DNA of 64,000 bases. It comes from Streptomyces sp. H27-C3 (GTDB lineage: Bacteria > Actinomycetota > Actinomycetes > Streptomycetales > Streptomycetaceae). Shown here one piece after another: positions 35,327 through 43,814 of this stretch. Each line of letters starts with the position of its first letter. Within the stretch, counting starts at the first letter, position 1. The notes beneath the pieces are model-generated. The model searched no databases. It was not told the DNA's origin and saw only the letters and a list, made by a program, of their open reading frames with translations. The DNA is taken from NCBI RefSeq assembly GCF_030063415.1, contig NZ_JASITA010000005.1:186001-250000 (forward strand). The letters are read 5' to 3'. The position numbers and the translations under genes are program-made.

Positions 35327-36736
35327 ATGTTCCAGAACGCCGCCGACTGTAAGAAGTACATCGCGGACGAGGACGTCAAGTTTGTCGATGTCCGCTTCTG
35401 CGACCTGCCGGGCGTGATGCAGCACTTCACGATTCCTGCTCAGGCGTTCGACCCGGACGAGGAGCTGGCCTTCGACGGATCTTCGATCCGCGGCTTCCAG
35501 GCCATCCACGAGTCCGACATGGCCCTCCGGGCCGACCTGTCCACGGCGCGCGTCGACGCGTTCCGCAAGGACAAGACGATCAACATCAACTTCTTCATCC
35601 ACGACCCGATCACGGGTGAGCAGTACAGCCGCGACCCGCGCAACATCGCCAAGAAGGCCGAGGCGTACCTCGCCTCCACCGGCTTCGCGGACACCGCGTA
35701 CTTCGGCCCCGAGGCCGAGTTCTACGTGTTCGACAGCGTGCGCTTCCAGACCTCGGCGAACGAGTCGTTCTACCACATCGACTCCGAGGCAGGCGCCTGG
35801 AACACCGGTGCGGTCGACAACAACCGTGGCTACAAGGTCCGCTACAAGGGCGGGTACTTCCCGACCCCGCCGGTCGACCACTTCGCCGACCTCCGTGCCG
35901 AGATCTCCCTGGAGCTGGACAGGAACGGCCTCCAGGTCGAGCGCCAGCACCACGAGGTGGGCACCGCCGGCCAGGCCGAGATCAACTACAAGTTCAACAC
36001 GCTGCTCGCCGCGGCCGACGACCTGATGCTCTTCAAGTACGTCGTGAAGAACGTCGCCTGGCGCAACGGCAAGACCGCGACCTTCATGCCGAAGCCGATC
36101 TTCGGCGACAACGGCTCGGGCATGCACGTCCACCAGTCGCTGTGGCAGAACGGCATCCCGCTCTTCTACGACGAGCAGGGCTACGCGGGCCTCTCGGACA
36201 TGGCGCGCTACTACATCGGCGGCATCCTCAAGCACGCCCCGTCGCTCCTGGCCTTCACGAACCCGACGGTGAACTCGTACCACCGCCTGGTCCCCGGCTT
36301 CGAGGCCCCGGTCAACATGGTCTACTCGCAGCGCAACCGCTCGGCCGCGATGCGTATCCCGATCACGGGCTCGAACCCGAAGGCCAAGCGCGTCGAGTTC
36401 CGCGCGCCCGACCCGTCCTCGAACCCGTACCTGGCGTTCTCGGCGCTCCTGATGGCCGGCCTGGACGGCGTGAAGAACAAGATCGAGCCGCCGGAGCCGA
36501 TCGACAAGGACCTCTACGAACTGGCCCCCGAGGAGCACGCGGGCGTCCAGCAGGTCCCGACCTCGCTCCCGGCCGTCCTGGACGCCCTTGAGGCGGACCA
36601 CGAGTACCTGCTGGCCGGCGGTGTCTTCACCCCCGACCTGATCGAGACGTGGATCGACTTCAAGCGCACGCACGAGATCGCCCCGATCCAGCTGCGACCG
36701 CACCCGCACGAGTTCGAGCTCTACTTCGACATTTAA
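35327..36736 (+). CDS. glnA: Glutamine synthetase type I
   Basis: GlnA makes glutamine from glutamate, ammonia and ATP as a dodecamer. 469 residues from ATG ([20 protein letters not shown]) with an excellent AGGAGGAG ribosome site. Signatures: the N-terminal [12 protein letters not shown]-binding [16 protein letters not shown], the latch [20 protein letters not shown], and DLYELAPEE, which contains the tyrosine that GlnE adenylylates in the GSI-beta class. It is therefore controlled both by adenylylation and, from the upstream box, by GlnR. A 15-bp-stem terminator follows. Confidence 0.96.
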   Translation: MFQNAADCKKYIADEDVKFVDVRFCDLPGVMQHFTIPAQAFDPDEELAFDGSSIRGFQAIHESDMALRADLSTARVDAFRKDKTININFFIHDPITGEQYSRDPRNIAKKAEAYLASTGFADTAYFGPEAEFYVFDSVRFQTSANESFYHIDSEAGAWNTGAVDNNRGYKVRYKGGYFPTPPVDHFADLRAEISLELDRNGLQVERQHHEVGTAGQAEINYKFNTLLAAADDLMLFKYVVKNVAWRNGKTATFMPKPIFGDNGSGMHVHQSLWQNGIPLFYDEQGYAGLSDMARYYIGGILKHAPSLLAFTNPTVNSYHRLVPGFEAPVNMVYSQRNRSAAMRIPITGSNPKAKRVEFRAPDPSSNPYLAFSALLMAGLDGVKNKIEPPEPIDKDLYELAPEEHAGVQQVPTSLPAVLDALEADHEYLLAGGVFTPDLIETWIDFKRTHEIAPIQLRPHPHEFELYFDI

Positions 36737-36756
36737 ATCGTCGCCCGAACCGCCGG

Positions 36757-36799
36757 CCGAGGGCCGTCACCCCGCGTTTCGCGAGGTGACGGCCCTCGG
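36757..36799. terminator. Strong hairpin terminator between glnA and the convergent acyltransferase gene
   Basis: A perfect 15-bp stem (CCGAGGGCCGTCACC / GGTGACGGCCCTCGG) with a 13-base loop. Confidence 0.85.
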
Positions 36800-36814
36800 T
36801 CGTCTCCTACGGCG

Positions 36815-38641
36815 CTACGGCGCCAGCAGCTCCCTCAACTCCGCCACAGCCTCCCTCAGCCGGCCGGCGAAGGTGAGCATCTGGGCCGCCACCGGCTTCG
36901 GTGTGCTCAGGTAGAGGTTGAAGCGGTCCGGCAGCAGGACGTAGGCGATGCCGATGCACTTGGTGCTGGTCGCGCCGAAGCCGAAGTACTGGATGTTGGC
37001 GGACGGGGCCGAGCTGGTGCTCAGGTAGTCGTCTCGCATCTTCAGCCAGCCCGGGGTGCGGTACAGGGCGGGCTGTTGCGTCACGCCGAGTTCCGTGCCG
37101 CGGCGGCGCTGGATCAGCTCCAGTTCCCACAGGTGCTGCTCGGGGGCCTGGCCGATCTGGCACTCCTTCGCGCGTGCCACGTGCTGCTCGGCGGCTGCCA
37201 GGAATGCGGTGCGGCGGGTGTCCGGGTCCGTTGCCTGGTCTTCCATCGTTGTGACGAAGCGTTGCGCCTCGGGAGTGACGACCCGCATGGCCTCGGTCCG
37301 GCCGCTGCGGTATTGGCGGGTGGCGATCGACTCGTACGTGGCGCCCAGGTGGCCCTTGGCACGCTGGTGGGCCAGTTGGTAGGCGAGCTGGACGAACGCG
37401 TCCGGTGAGACGCCCAGTGCCTTGATGGTGTTCGCGCCGAAGTCCTCGAAGGAGACGGTGCTGGTCGCGGTGGCCTCGCCGTACGCCGTGAACGCGTCCG
37501 CCGCGGAGCGGATCTGCGCGCGGAGCGCGGAGTCCACGTCGAAGGTGAGCGGGTGCGGCACCGGCGGGCCCTGGGTGCGGGCCCCGGACTGCTCGGCGTG
37601 CTCCTCGGGGGACGTGGTGAGGAGGGCGTCGACGAAGCTGAGGATGGTGGTGCCGTCCAGCTCGCAGTGTTCGACGTTGATGCCCGCCCGGCCGTCGGCG
37701 AAGACGATCAGGGACACGGCCTTGTCGAACCAGCGGTTGCCCCGGTCGCCGTACAGCAGTTGGTCGCAGGTGTCCTGGGTGTCCGCGGGTGCGAAGTCCT
37801 CCAGACAGACGCAGAACAGGGCGGTCTCGATGTCGTCCAGCGCGTCCGCGTTGCGGGGGTGGCGGGCGATGAGGGAGTCGCGGGCGGCGGCCCACTCCGC
37901 GCGGGCCATGGTGGTGAGGTGGCCCACCGAGGTGTCGGGAGCGGGCGGTTCGGCGCCGGCCTTCATGACCGCGTCAAGGCCCGCCTCCAGGTCGTCCAGG
38001 CTGTGCGGGACGCCGTCCGCGCCGAGCACGTCCAGCCGGCACATCGCGCCGCGGAAGAACACCACGATGTGCCGGGCCGTCGACGGGCCCGGCCATTGTT
38101 CGCTGTACGGGCTGCGTACGGTGTCCAGCCGGGCGCCGGGGATCCGGGTGGCGGAGAACAGGAACGTGTTCTGCACCATCGACTGGGGGCGCCCGCGCTG
38201 CACCACCGGCGGGATGAGTTCGTCGTCGAGCTGCCGCTTGTAGTTGACGGCCCCCGCGATGAGCCCGGCGGCCCGCTCCACCTGCGGCCGGCCGGTGTCC
38301 TGGAACAGGAAGAAGAAGTTGGCGTTGAGCGCGATGCGGTCCCGACGGCCCAGGTAGCGGTACGGCCAGAAGGTGTCGAGCCAGCTGTGCACGCCCGGGG
38401 TCGCGTCGTACTCCTCAAGCGCCGTGTGCAGAGCCCGGCCGGGGCCTTCGGGCCGGAGGAAGGCGGCTACTTCCGCCTCGGTCTGCGCCCGCTCGTCCGC
38501 GGTCAGCAGCGGCGCGGACCAGGCGAGGAACCTCTCGCAGCTGACCTCCAGGGTGGGCAGCGGCACGCGCGGCAGGCCGTCCTCCTGGGAGTAGGTCCCG
38601 GAGGAGGTCTCCGTGGCCGGCGCTTTCTGACTGGTGTTCAA
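36815..38641 (-). CDS. Choline/carnitine O-acyltransferase family protein
   Basis: 608 residues, normal length for this mainly eukaryotic family. The N-terminal LPRVPLPTLEVSCERFL is the family entry motif, followed by YKRQLDDELIPP and MVQNTFLFSATRIPG. The catalytic His325 lies in INVEHCELDG (family NxEHsxxDG). C-terminal blocks STSSAPSANIQYFGFGATST and DRFNLYLSTPKP match the substrate-binding STS and the final strand. It transfers acyl groups between CoA and a hydroxylated amine such as carnitine or choline. A TTG start overlaps the upstream stop (TTGA), so it is coupled to the methyltransferase. It is third in the hydroxylase-methyltransferase-acyltransferase operon. Confidence 0.88.
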   Translation of the reverse strand: MNTSQKAPATETSSGTYSQEDGLPRVPLPTLEVSCERFLAWSAPLLTADERAQTEAEVAAFLRPEGPGRALHTALEEYDATPGVHSWLDTFWPYRYLGRRDRIALNANFFFLFQDTGRPQVERAAGLIAGAVNYKRQLDDELIPPVVQRGRPQSMVQNTFLFSATRIPGARLDTVRSPYSEQWPGPSTARHIVVFFRGAMCRLDVLGADGVPHSLDDLEAGLDAVMKAGAEPPAPDTSVGHLTTMARAEWAAARDSLIARHPRNADALDDIETALFCVCLEDFAPADTQDTCDQLLYGDRGNRWFDKAVSLIVFADGRAGINVEHCELDGTTILSFVDALLTTSPEEHAEQSGARTQGPPVPHPLTFDVDSALRAQIRSAADAFTAYGEATATSTVSFEDFGANTIKALGVSPDAFVQLAYQLAHQRAKGHLGATYESIATRQYRSGRTEAMRVVTPEAQRFVTTMEDQATDPDTRRTAFLAAAEQHVARAKECQIGQAPEQHLWELELIQRRRGTELGVTQQPALYRTPGWLKMRDDYLSTSSAPSANIQYFGFGATSTKCIGIAYVLLPDRFNLYLSTPKPVAAQMLTFAGRLREAVAELRELLAP

Positions 38642-39501
38642 TTCTGCTCTCGATTCAGGTCATGGGGTTCTGAGGTTCCGTACGGCCGGGAGAGGTAGAG
38701 CTGTGCGTACAGCCAGCCTTCCGCCTCCAGGCCCCGTGCATCCACACCGGCGGCCGACATCTTGTCCAGTACGAGCGCCTGCTCCTGCGGGGAGGCGAAC
38801 CGGCGCTGTTTGAAGACCTCGTCGACACGGGTGGTCCGGTATCCGAGTCCGGTCAGCTCGCGTTCGACGGCGTCGAAGGGGAACATCCGCAGGACGAAGT
38901 GCGCCATCCAGGGCCGCCGTTCGCCCTGCGCCCGGACGACGCGGGTGAGGGTGCGCTCGGTGACGTAGCCGAGGCAGCCCGTGGAGATGACCAGGTCCGT
39001 CCCGGCGAGCTGGGCGCGCTGCCGCGGGGTCGGCTCGTGGCCCTCCAGGTCGGCGTGGACCGCGTCGTCCAGGAACCCGGCCTCGCGCGCGTAGGCCAGC
39101 GCGCTGCCCGAGGTGTCCAGGCCGACGAAGCGAATGCCGTGCGCGGGCCCGCGGGAGCGGGACAGCTCCTGGTCGCGGGCCAGCACGGCGCCGCGGGTTC
39201 GCGGGTCGGCCCCGGTGTCCGGGCCGTCCTCGTCGCCGCAGTAGCGCGTGTAGAGCTCGTCCATGGTCGCGTCGTACTTCAGCAGGGCCGCGTTGATCCC
39301 GTACGAACAGCCGATGTCCAGCACCTGCGGTACCGCGACGCGCCTGGACTCCCGGTACTCCTTTATGAGCTTGGCGAAGTAGGGCTTGGCCTGTTGTGGA
39401 ACGCAGTAGCCGAGCGGGCGCAGCACGCTGAAATAGGCGCGCGGGTCGGGCTGGGTGTAAATGTGGTCGAGCGAGACTTTTCCGGTCGTGTCGAAACGCA
39501 C
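38638..39501 (-). CDS. Class I SAM-dependent methyltransferase of the accessory operon
   Basis: 287 residues. SAM-binding motif I is VLDIGCSYGINAALLKYD near residue 60. An inserted Asp/Gly-rich segment (CGDEDGPDTGADPRTRG) precedes strand 2 (IRFVGLDTSGSALAYARE). Motif IV is TDLVISTGCLGYVTERTL. The N-terminus MRFDTTGKVSLDHIYTQPDP and the large insert resemble no methyltransferase I can name. Given its partners an N- or O-methylation of the hydroxylated product is likely, which is inference. It lies 118 bp downstream of the hydroxylase gene and overlaps the acyltransferase by four bases. Confidence 0.85.
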   Translation of the reverse strand: MRFDTTGKVSLDHIYTQPDPRAYFSVLRPLGYCVPQQAKPYFAKLIKEYRESRRVAVPQVLDIGCSYGINAALLKYDATMDELYTRYCGDEDGPDTGADPRTRGAVLARDQELSRSRGPAHGIRFVGLDTSGSALAYAREAGFLDDAVHADLEGHEPTPRQRAQLAGTDLVISTGCLGYVTERTLTRVVRAQGERRPWMAHFVLRMFPFDAVERELTGLGYRTTRVDEVFKQRRFASPQEQALVLDKMSAAGVDARGLEAEGWLYAQLYLSRPYGTSEPHDLNREQN

Positions 39502-39618
39502 AGGGGGTGCTCCTCCGTGGAACGCAGGACGTGATCGCGAGGCTTGGAACGCGGGACGTGGAACGCGGCGCGGAAAATGCCCGGACCGCCTACGAAGACT
39601 GCGCGTTGTCGCCGCTCG

Positions 39619-40488
39619 CTAATCCAGCAGTCGGTCCCCGCGGACCACCCGGCCCTCCGCGGCCAGGTGTTCGGGCAGCGCCCGGCCGAAAAGTTGTCTG
39701 GTGCGTGCCACGCTCCCGACGACGCCGGGGCGCTCGCTGTAGGCGAATATCGCGGAATGGCGGGCGACTTCGCCCTGCACGGGGCTGACCCGGTGCAGCG
39801 CGTAGCGGCCCTTGAACAGCTGCAGGTCACCGGATTGCAGGGGCAGTCGCCGGGTCAGCCGCTCGCCCCGGCCGTCCAGTACGTCCCGGACGTCGCCGAA
39901 GCGTTCGTCGTGCGCGGACCTGATGTGGGGGCAGTACTCGAAGATGCCGCCGGCCTGCGCCTGGCGGGTCAGCATGCTCACGGTGAACTCATTGGTGTCG
40001 AAGTGCCAGGGGTGTTCCATGCCCGGCTCCACGACGTTGAGCACCAGCCCGGAAAGCGGGTCGGCCAGCTCGTGCAGTCGCGGAAGTCCGAAGCAGCGGG
40101 CGATGAAGCGCTGGAAGACCTGGTCGCCGTAGAGCCTGCTGATCAGGGAGTCGGTGGGGATGCGGTCCCAGGCGACGAACGCGTTGCCCCGCTGGAAGGT
40201 TCTGCGGCCGGGGTGGTCCGCGGGCAGCGCCGAGTCGACCGCGATGTTGTAGACGTTGACCGTCTCCACGTCGAAGTGCGCCCTGGGGGCGATGGCCGAG
40301 CACTCCCGGCTCAGGGTTTCCCGGAGCGAGGGCCGGATGAAGTCCGGGAGCACGGTGCAGCCGAGGGTGGACAGTTCGTGCCGGGCGCGGGAGACCACCG
40401 CCTGTCCCCCGGCGCTCTCGATTTCCGACAGGGGGTACCTGGCCGTGTCGACCAGCTGGTCCAGCGGTGGGGCTTCCGAGGTGCTCAT
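39619..40488 (-). CDS. Fe(II)/2-oxoglutarate-dependent oxygenase of the HalD/BesD-like type, probable hydroxylase
   Basis: 289 residues from ATG (MSTSEAPPLDQLVDTARYPL) with an AAGGA site. The iron ligands are read as His162-x-Asp164 (HPWHFDTNEFTVSML) and His232 (GRYALHRVSPV), with Arg243 (VARHSAIFAYSE) for 2-oxoglutarate. The layout and GGIFEYCPHIR block match the HalD/BesD family, whose halogenases have Gly in place of the Asp. The Asp present here predicts hydroxylation rather than chlorination. BesD relatives act on free amino acids such as lysine. It is the first gene of the three-gene operon. Confidence 0.78.
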   Translation of the reverse strand: MSTSEAPPLDQLVDTARYPLSEIESAGGQAVVSRARHELSTLGCTVLPDFIRPSLRETLSRECSAIAPRAHFDVETVNVYNIAVDSALPADHPGRRTFQRGNAFVAWDRIPTDSLISRLYGDQVFQRFIARCFGLPRLHELADPLSGLVLNVVEPGMEHPWHFDTNEFTVSMLTRQAQAGGIFEYCPHIRSAHDERFGDVRDVLDGRGERLTRRLPLQSGDLQLFKGRYALHRVSPVQGEVARHSAIFAYSERPGVVGSVARTRQLFGRALPEHLAAEGRVVRGDRLLD

Positions 40489-40722
40489 GCGATCCTTCGA
40501 TCCTTCCGCAAGTCTACTGACTGGTAACCTAGTTGAACCGTTCATCGCACCGCCAGACCACTCGCGGAAGAAGTGGAAACCACCGGCCGACGACCGATGA
40601 GTCCGGGGGCTCCGTGAGGTCTACTTGGCGGGCGTCGCGCCGTACCGGCCGCCGCTTACCGCTGAATATCTTCCGAGCGGCGACGCACTGAGCTGCGCGA
40701 GCGTGAACGGCCTGTCCCTGTC
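40489..40722. other. Upstream region of the accessory operon
   Basis: It has no coding character. On the minus strand, the sequence around 40505-40535 (GGTTACCAGTCAGTAG) resembles the TetR-like half-sites seen at 33.44 and 58.36 kb and is the most AT-rich part, a plausible promoter/operator for the hydroxylase gene. The remainder up to the repeat element shows nothing recognisable. Confidence 0.35.
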
Positions 40723-40883
40723 ACGAACTGGGGGCAATGGGGCGTGGATCAGCGAGTGGCGTCATGCGGCTTCGCGTCCAAGGCGGAGGAGGGAGGCGAC
40801 GCGGAGCGTCGTCGACCGACGACAACGCCGGAGGCGGAGTCGCATGACGCCGGGAGCCCGCGCACTATTGCCACCGAGGTCGT
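40723..40883. repeat. Dispersed palindromic element, copy c (161 bp), joined to a gene fragment
   Basis: The left end is degenerate (ACGAACTGGGGGCAA); the right end is TTGCCACCGAGGTCGT. Interior arms GGCGTCATGCG / CGCATGACGCC are perfectly complementary, and the core GACGCGGAGCGTCGTCGACC with GACGACAACGCC is identical to copy e. It ends exactly where the coding sequence of a truncated alpha/beta hydrolase begins. Confidence 0.85.
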
Positions 40884-41360
40884 AAGGCGGTGCGCCGCCT
40901 GGTACTGGTCTCCGTGCCCTTCAAGCGGGACGGCTGGTTTCCCGAAGTCCCGGCGAATATGGACCAGATGGGGCCCGTCCATGCCGAGCCGATGAAGCAG
41001 TCCCCGGTGTACGAGCTCTACGCGTGCGTGGCACCACGGGTGGAGGACTGGCCGGTACTGCTCACCAAGATCGGGGACCTGCTGCGGCGGGAGTACGACT
41101 GGGCGGCCGAGGCGGCGGAGGTCACGGCGCCCACCCTGCTGGTCGTGGGTGACGGCGACGCCGTACGCCCGGAGCATGTGGTGGAGTTCTTCGGGCTGCT
41201 GGGCGGCGGCCTGCGCGATGCGGGATGGGACGGCGCACAGCGCACCGCCGCGCGGCTGGCGGTCCTGCCGGGCTTCACGCACTACGACGTCCTCACGTCC
41301 CCCGCACCGGCGCCCGCGGTCACCCCGTTCCTGGACGCGCCCGCCCCGCCATCGGCGTAA
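40884..41360 (+). pseudogene. 5'-truncated alpha/beta hydrolase
   Basis: Coding similarity starts abruptly at the element boundary with KAVRRLVLVSVPFKRDGWFP, which in full-length alpha/beta hydrolases follows the nucleophile-elbow half of the domain. The rest runs in frame: MDQMGPVHAEPMKQSPVYEL, the PTLLVVGDGDAVRPEHVVEF acid-residue segment, and LPGFTHYDVL with the catalytic His. The entire N-terminal half, including the Gly-x-Ser-x-Gly nucleophile, is absent, and no trace of it lies on the other side of the repeat element. The fragment cannot be an active hydrolase. Confidence 0.75.
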
Positions 41361-41929
41361 CTCCGAGGGCAGCGCGGCTTCGTCACGCGCCAGGGGCTCG
41401 CACTCTCAGGGGCACGCACTCTTGAATATCTCCTCGTGGGTGCGGTACAGCCGCAGGGGCCTTTCGGCGGGTCGGCGACCGGCGGCACCGGGTACTCGAT
41501 GACTGGTACGGGCTTGCAGACCGGCCACTTCTCGGTGCCCCGGGAGTCGTCGTAGCCGAACGTACCGCTCGCTCCGTGGATGCGGTTCACGCGGCGGGCG
41601 CCGTCGCTGGTGCCGAGGATGCTCATGTCGATCATGGTGTTGTAGACGTCTTCCTTCGACGGCATGACCGGGGCGTCCGAACCTCGCTCCTCGATGTCGT
41701 TGACGTCGTCGAACGTCTGATCGACGGCCTGCGAGACCACGTTGAGGGCGTCGTCATACATGATCGCGTAGTCGTCGTCCAACGGCTGCGCGCCCAGCTG
41801 GTGTTCCAGCTCCAGGATCCGGAACTCCGCGAGGAAGGAGGGGAGTCCGACGGGCGCCTGCCGGTTCTGCTCCCGCCACTGCGGATCGACCGAGGCGGCC
41901 GACACCGGGGTGATATTGACGTACTTCAT
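41282..41929 (-). CDS. Unrecognised protein, possible frameshift near its 3' end
   Basis: The frame begins MKYVNITPVSAASVDPQWRE and is rich in Asp/Glu (GAQPLDDDYAIMYDDALNVV, VDQTFDDVNDIEERGSDAP), ending VPVIEYPVPPVADPPKGP. Coding-like sequence also precedes the ATG (KPIRIIKVGIGTDPPLTTPD) but no start codon is there. After PPKGP this frame becomes arginine-rich and overlaps the hydrolase remnant. Shifting by one base in the GGCCCC run gives RLYRTHEEIFKSACP and a stop at 41406, which removes the overlap. A frameshift (mutation or sequencing) is likely. I do not recognise the family. Confidence 0.45.
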   Translation of the reverse strand: MKYVNITPVSAASVDPQWREQNRQAPVGLPSFLAEFRILELEHQLGAQPLDDDYAIMYDDALNVVSQAVDQTFDDVNDIEERGSDAPVMPSKEDVYNTMIDMSILGTSDGARRVNRIHGASGTFGYDDSRGTEKWPVCKPVPVIEYPVPPVADPPKGPCGCTAPTRRYSRVRAPESASPWRVTKPRCPRSYADGGAGASRNGVTAGAGAGDVRTS

Positions 41930-42080
41930 CTGCTCGGTGAGGTCCGGCGTGGTCAGCGGGGGATCTGTCCCGATGCCGACCTTGATGATGCGGATCGGCT
42001 TGGCGTGATCGCGGGAGGCGGGTCCCGGGGCCGGGTCACGCCTCCGGCTTGCCGAAGACGTGACCCACGCTCGATCGGTG

Positions 42081-42106
42081 CCGGCCGGGCCGCGCGGCCC
42101 GGCCGG
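42081..42106. terminator. 26-bp perfect palindrome, probable terminator
   Basis: CCGGCCGGGCCGC / GCGGCCCGGCCGG is an exact 13-bp inverted repeat with no loop bases, 15 bp after the stop of the 93-residue gene on the minus strand. It would fold with a small loop by opening central pairs. Confidence 0.6.
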
Positions 42107-42120
42107 TGCCTGGATTCCGG

Positions 42121-42402
42121 TCAGCGGCCGTAGCGGATCAGGGCCCGGACCATGCGGCAGGTGATGTCGGACGGCGGATGGATCCCTATGCGCTCGGCGG
42201 TCGCTCGTATCGTGCGGTTGTCGGCATGCGCCGGGTGGTAGACGCCCGTGTCGAGCAGGGCTATGGCCAGGCGCATGGCCTTGAGGCGGCGATTGTGGGA
42301 GACGTACCACTCGCGGGGCTGGCCCGCGGGCAGCGGCTTCTTCGGCAAGGGCTGCTCGAACTGCAGCGGAAGGGTCATCGTCGTCATTGCGGCAACGGCC
42401 AT
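42121..42402 (-). CDS. Small conserved hypothetical protein, 93 residues
   Basis: The ATG is set by an exact AGGAGG seven bases upstream (MAVAAMTTMTLPLQFEQPLP). The protein continues KPLPAGQPREWYVSHNRRLK and AMRLAIALLDTGVYHPAHAD and ends MVRALIRYGR. It is basic with Trp/Tyr and a C-terminal helix, and has no signal peptide after the first hydrophobic residues. It reads like a conserved streptomycete protein, but I know no function. It is oriented toward the unrecognised gene and the hydrolase remnant. Confidence 0.7.
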   Translation of the reverse strand: MAVAAMTTMTLPLQFEQPLPKKPLPAGQPREWYVSHNRRLKAMRLAIALLDTGVYHPAHADNRTIRATAERIGIHPPSDITCRMVRALIRYGR

Positions 42403-42522
42403 CGGCAACCTCCTGGTGCGGTGGTGGAACCCTTGGGAACTGTCTCCATTTTACGGCCTACCACTGACAATCGGCCCTGGCCAGGCGGGCTTTGCGGACG
42501 CGGCTGCCGTACCGTTGGCGGT

Positions 42523-42882
42523 ATGGAGATCTGGATCAATCCCGCGTGTTCGAAGTGCCGCGGCGCGGTGGATCTGCTCGATGCGCGGGGCGCCGAGTAC
42601 ACCGTCCGCCGCTACCTCGACGACCCGCCGTCGCCGGACGAGATCCGTGCGGTGCTCGGCCGCCTCGGGCTCGAACCGTGGGACATCACACGCACCCAGG
42701 AGACGGACGCGAAGGCGCTCGGCCTGAAGGACTGGCCGCGCGAGGCGGGTTCGCGCGACCGCTGGATCACGGCGCTGGCCGAGCACCCCCGGCTGATCCA
42801 GCGGCCGATCATCACCGCCGACGACGGGACGGCCGTGGTGGGGCGCACGGACGAGGCGGTACGGGACGCGATGTCACGCTGA
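42523..42882 (+). CDS. ArsC-family (arsenate reductase-like/Spx-type) protein
   Basis: 119 residues with a thioredoxin-like ArsC fold. The N-terminal MEIWINPACSKCRGAVDLLD holds a redox Cys pair (Cys-x2-Cys) in the position of the ArsC active-site Cys. Later blocks are RRYLDDPPSPDEIRAVLGRL and HPRLIQRPIITADDGTAVVG, with Arg residues that bind oxyanion in true reductases. No ars operon surrounds it, so a general thiol-redox role is as likely as arsenate reduction. Confidence 0.88.
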   Translation: MEIWINPACSKCRGAVDLLDARGAEYTVRRYLDDPPSPDEIRAVLGRLGLEPWDITRTQETDAKALGLKDWPREAGSRDRWITALAEHPRLIQRPIITADDGTAVVGRTDEAVRDAMSR

Positions 42883-43023
42883 CCCGGCAGGCCGAACTCC
42901 CGGGAGCTCGTGAAGGGACTCGTCGGCGCCCCTGGTAGGGAAGTTGTTGCTGTGGCAGCTGAGACGAACGTGCCCGCGGCCCGTAGTTCATGGCACACCG
43001 CCCCCGAGGACTGGAGTCGCACC

Positions 43024-43698
43024 GTGTCGCGCAAGAAGACCCTCAGCCGGAAGAAGAAGGTCGCCCTGTTGCTGGGCGCCGCCGTACTGGTCGGCGGTAC
43101 CGCCGTGGTCATGACGGGCACCAGCCAGGCTTCGGTGGCCTGCGACGGGCTGACGACCGCACTGAGCAACAACAAGCAGTTCATCGCGGGGCAGCGCGCC
43201 AATCCCGACGCCCAGTCGGAGGCGCGGATCGCCAACCGGGAAGCGGTCATCAAGCAGATCAAGGTCCAGCGGCAGGCTTCGGGCTGCGAGGTCGGTGGCG
43301 CGGAAGGCGGTGGCGCGGAAGCCGCTCAGCCACCGGCCGAGGCGCAGCCGCCCGCCGAGGAGGAGCCGTCCGCGCCGCCCGCCGAGGAGGAGCCGTCCGC
43401 GCCGCCCGCCGAGGGTGACGCCGGGGGCGGGGACGAGGCCGGGGGCGGCGGCGAGGTCGTGTGTGCCGGATCGACCGTGACCCTCTCCGGTGAGGCCGGT
43501 GCCCCCGCCGCTTCCAGCAACCAGTTCCCCGTGGGGACCCAGTTGAAAGTCACCAACCTGGACAACAACAAGTCCACGACGGTGGAGGTCACCGCGACGT
43601 CCGGCAGCTGCGCCCTGCTGAACAACGCCGCCTTCGAGCAGGTCCGTGAGCCCGGCAAGTTCCTGATCCGAAAGGCCCGTATCGAGCGGGTGGGCTGA
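43024..43698 (+). CDS. Secreted protein with Pro/Glu-rich repeat linker
   Basis: 224 residues from GTG (MSRKKTLSRKKKVALLLGAA), a very basic n-region followed by VALLLGAAVLVGGTAVVMTG and cleavage near SQA-SVA. A Cys-containing domain follows (CDGLTTALSNNKQFIAGQRA, ending CEV), then a linker with two perfect PPAEEEPSA repeats. The C-terminal domain of about 85 residues is CAGSTVTLSGEAGAP through NNKSTTVEVTATSGSCALLN to EPGKFLIRKARIERVG. It looks like a double-psi-type (rare lipoprotein A-like) beta domain, with one disulfide possible. The 27-bp repeat in the linker is exact. Extracellular role unknown. Confidence 0.75.
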   Translation: MSRKKTLSRKKKVALLLGAAVLVGGTAVVMTGTSQASVACDGLTTALSNNKQFIAGQRANPDAQSEARIANREAVIKQIKVQRQASGCEVGGAEGGGAEAAQPPAEAQPPAEEEPSAPPAEEEPSAPPAEGDAGGGDEAGGGGEVVCAGSTVTLSGEAGAPAASSNQFPVGTQLKVTNLDNNKSTTVEVTATSGSCALLNNAAFEQVREPGKFLIRKARIERVG

Positions 43699-43814
43699 CC
43701 CGGGAGCAGCGAACCGCCCCCGGCTTCACGCGCTCTGCCTCACGAGCAGTCGCAGCCTCGCGGGCAGTAGAAGTCTCACAGGTGGTCGCGGTCCCACAAA
43801 CGACGACCAAAGTC

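Noticed and set aside
39619..40488. Halogenase assignment for the BesD-like enzyme
   Set aside because: The halogenase Gly is replaced by Asp (His-Phe-Asp), which completes the iron triad of hydroxylases.
42523..42882. Arsenic-resistance operon
   Set aside because: Only an ArsC-like protein is present; no arsR, arsB or acr3 gene is adjacent.
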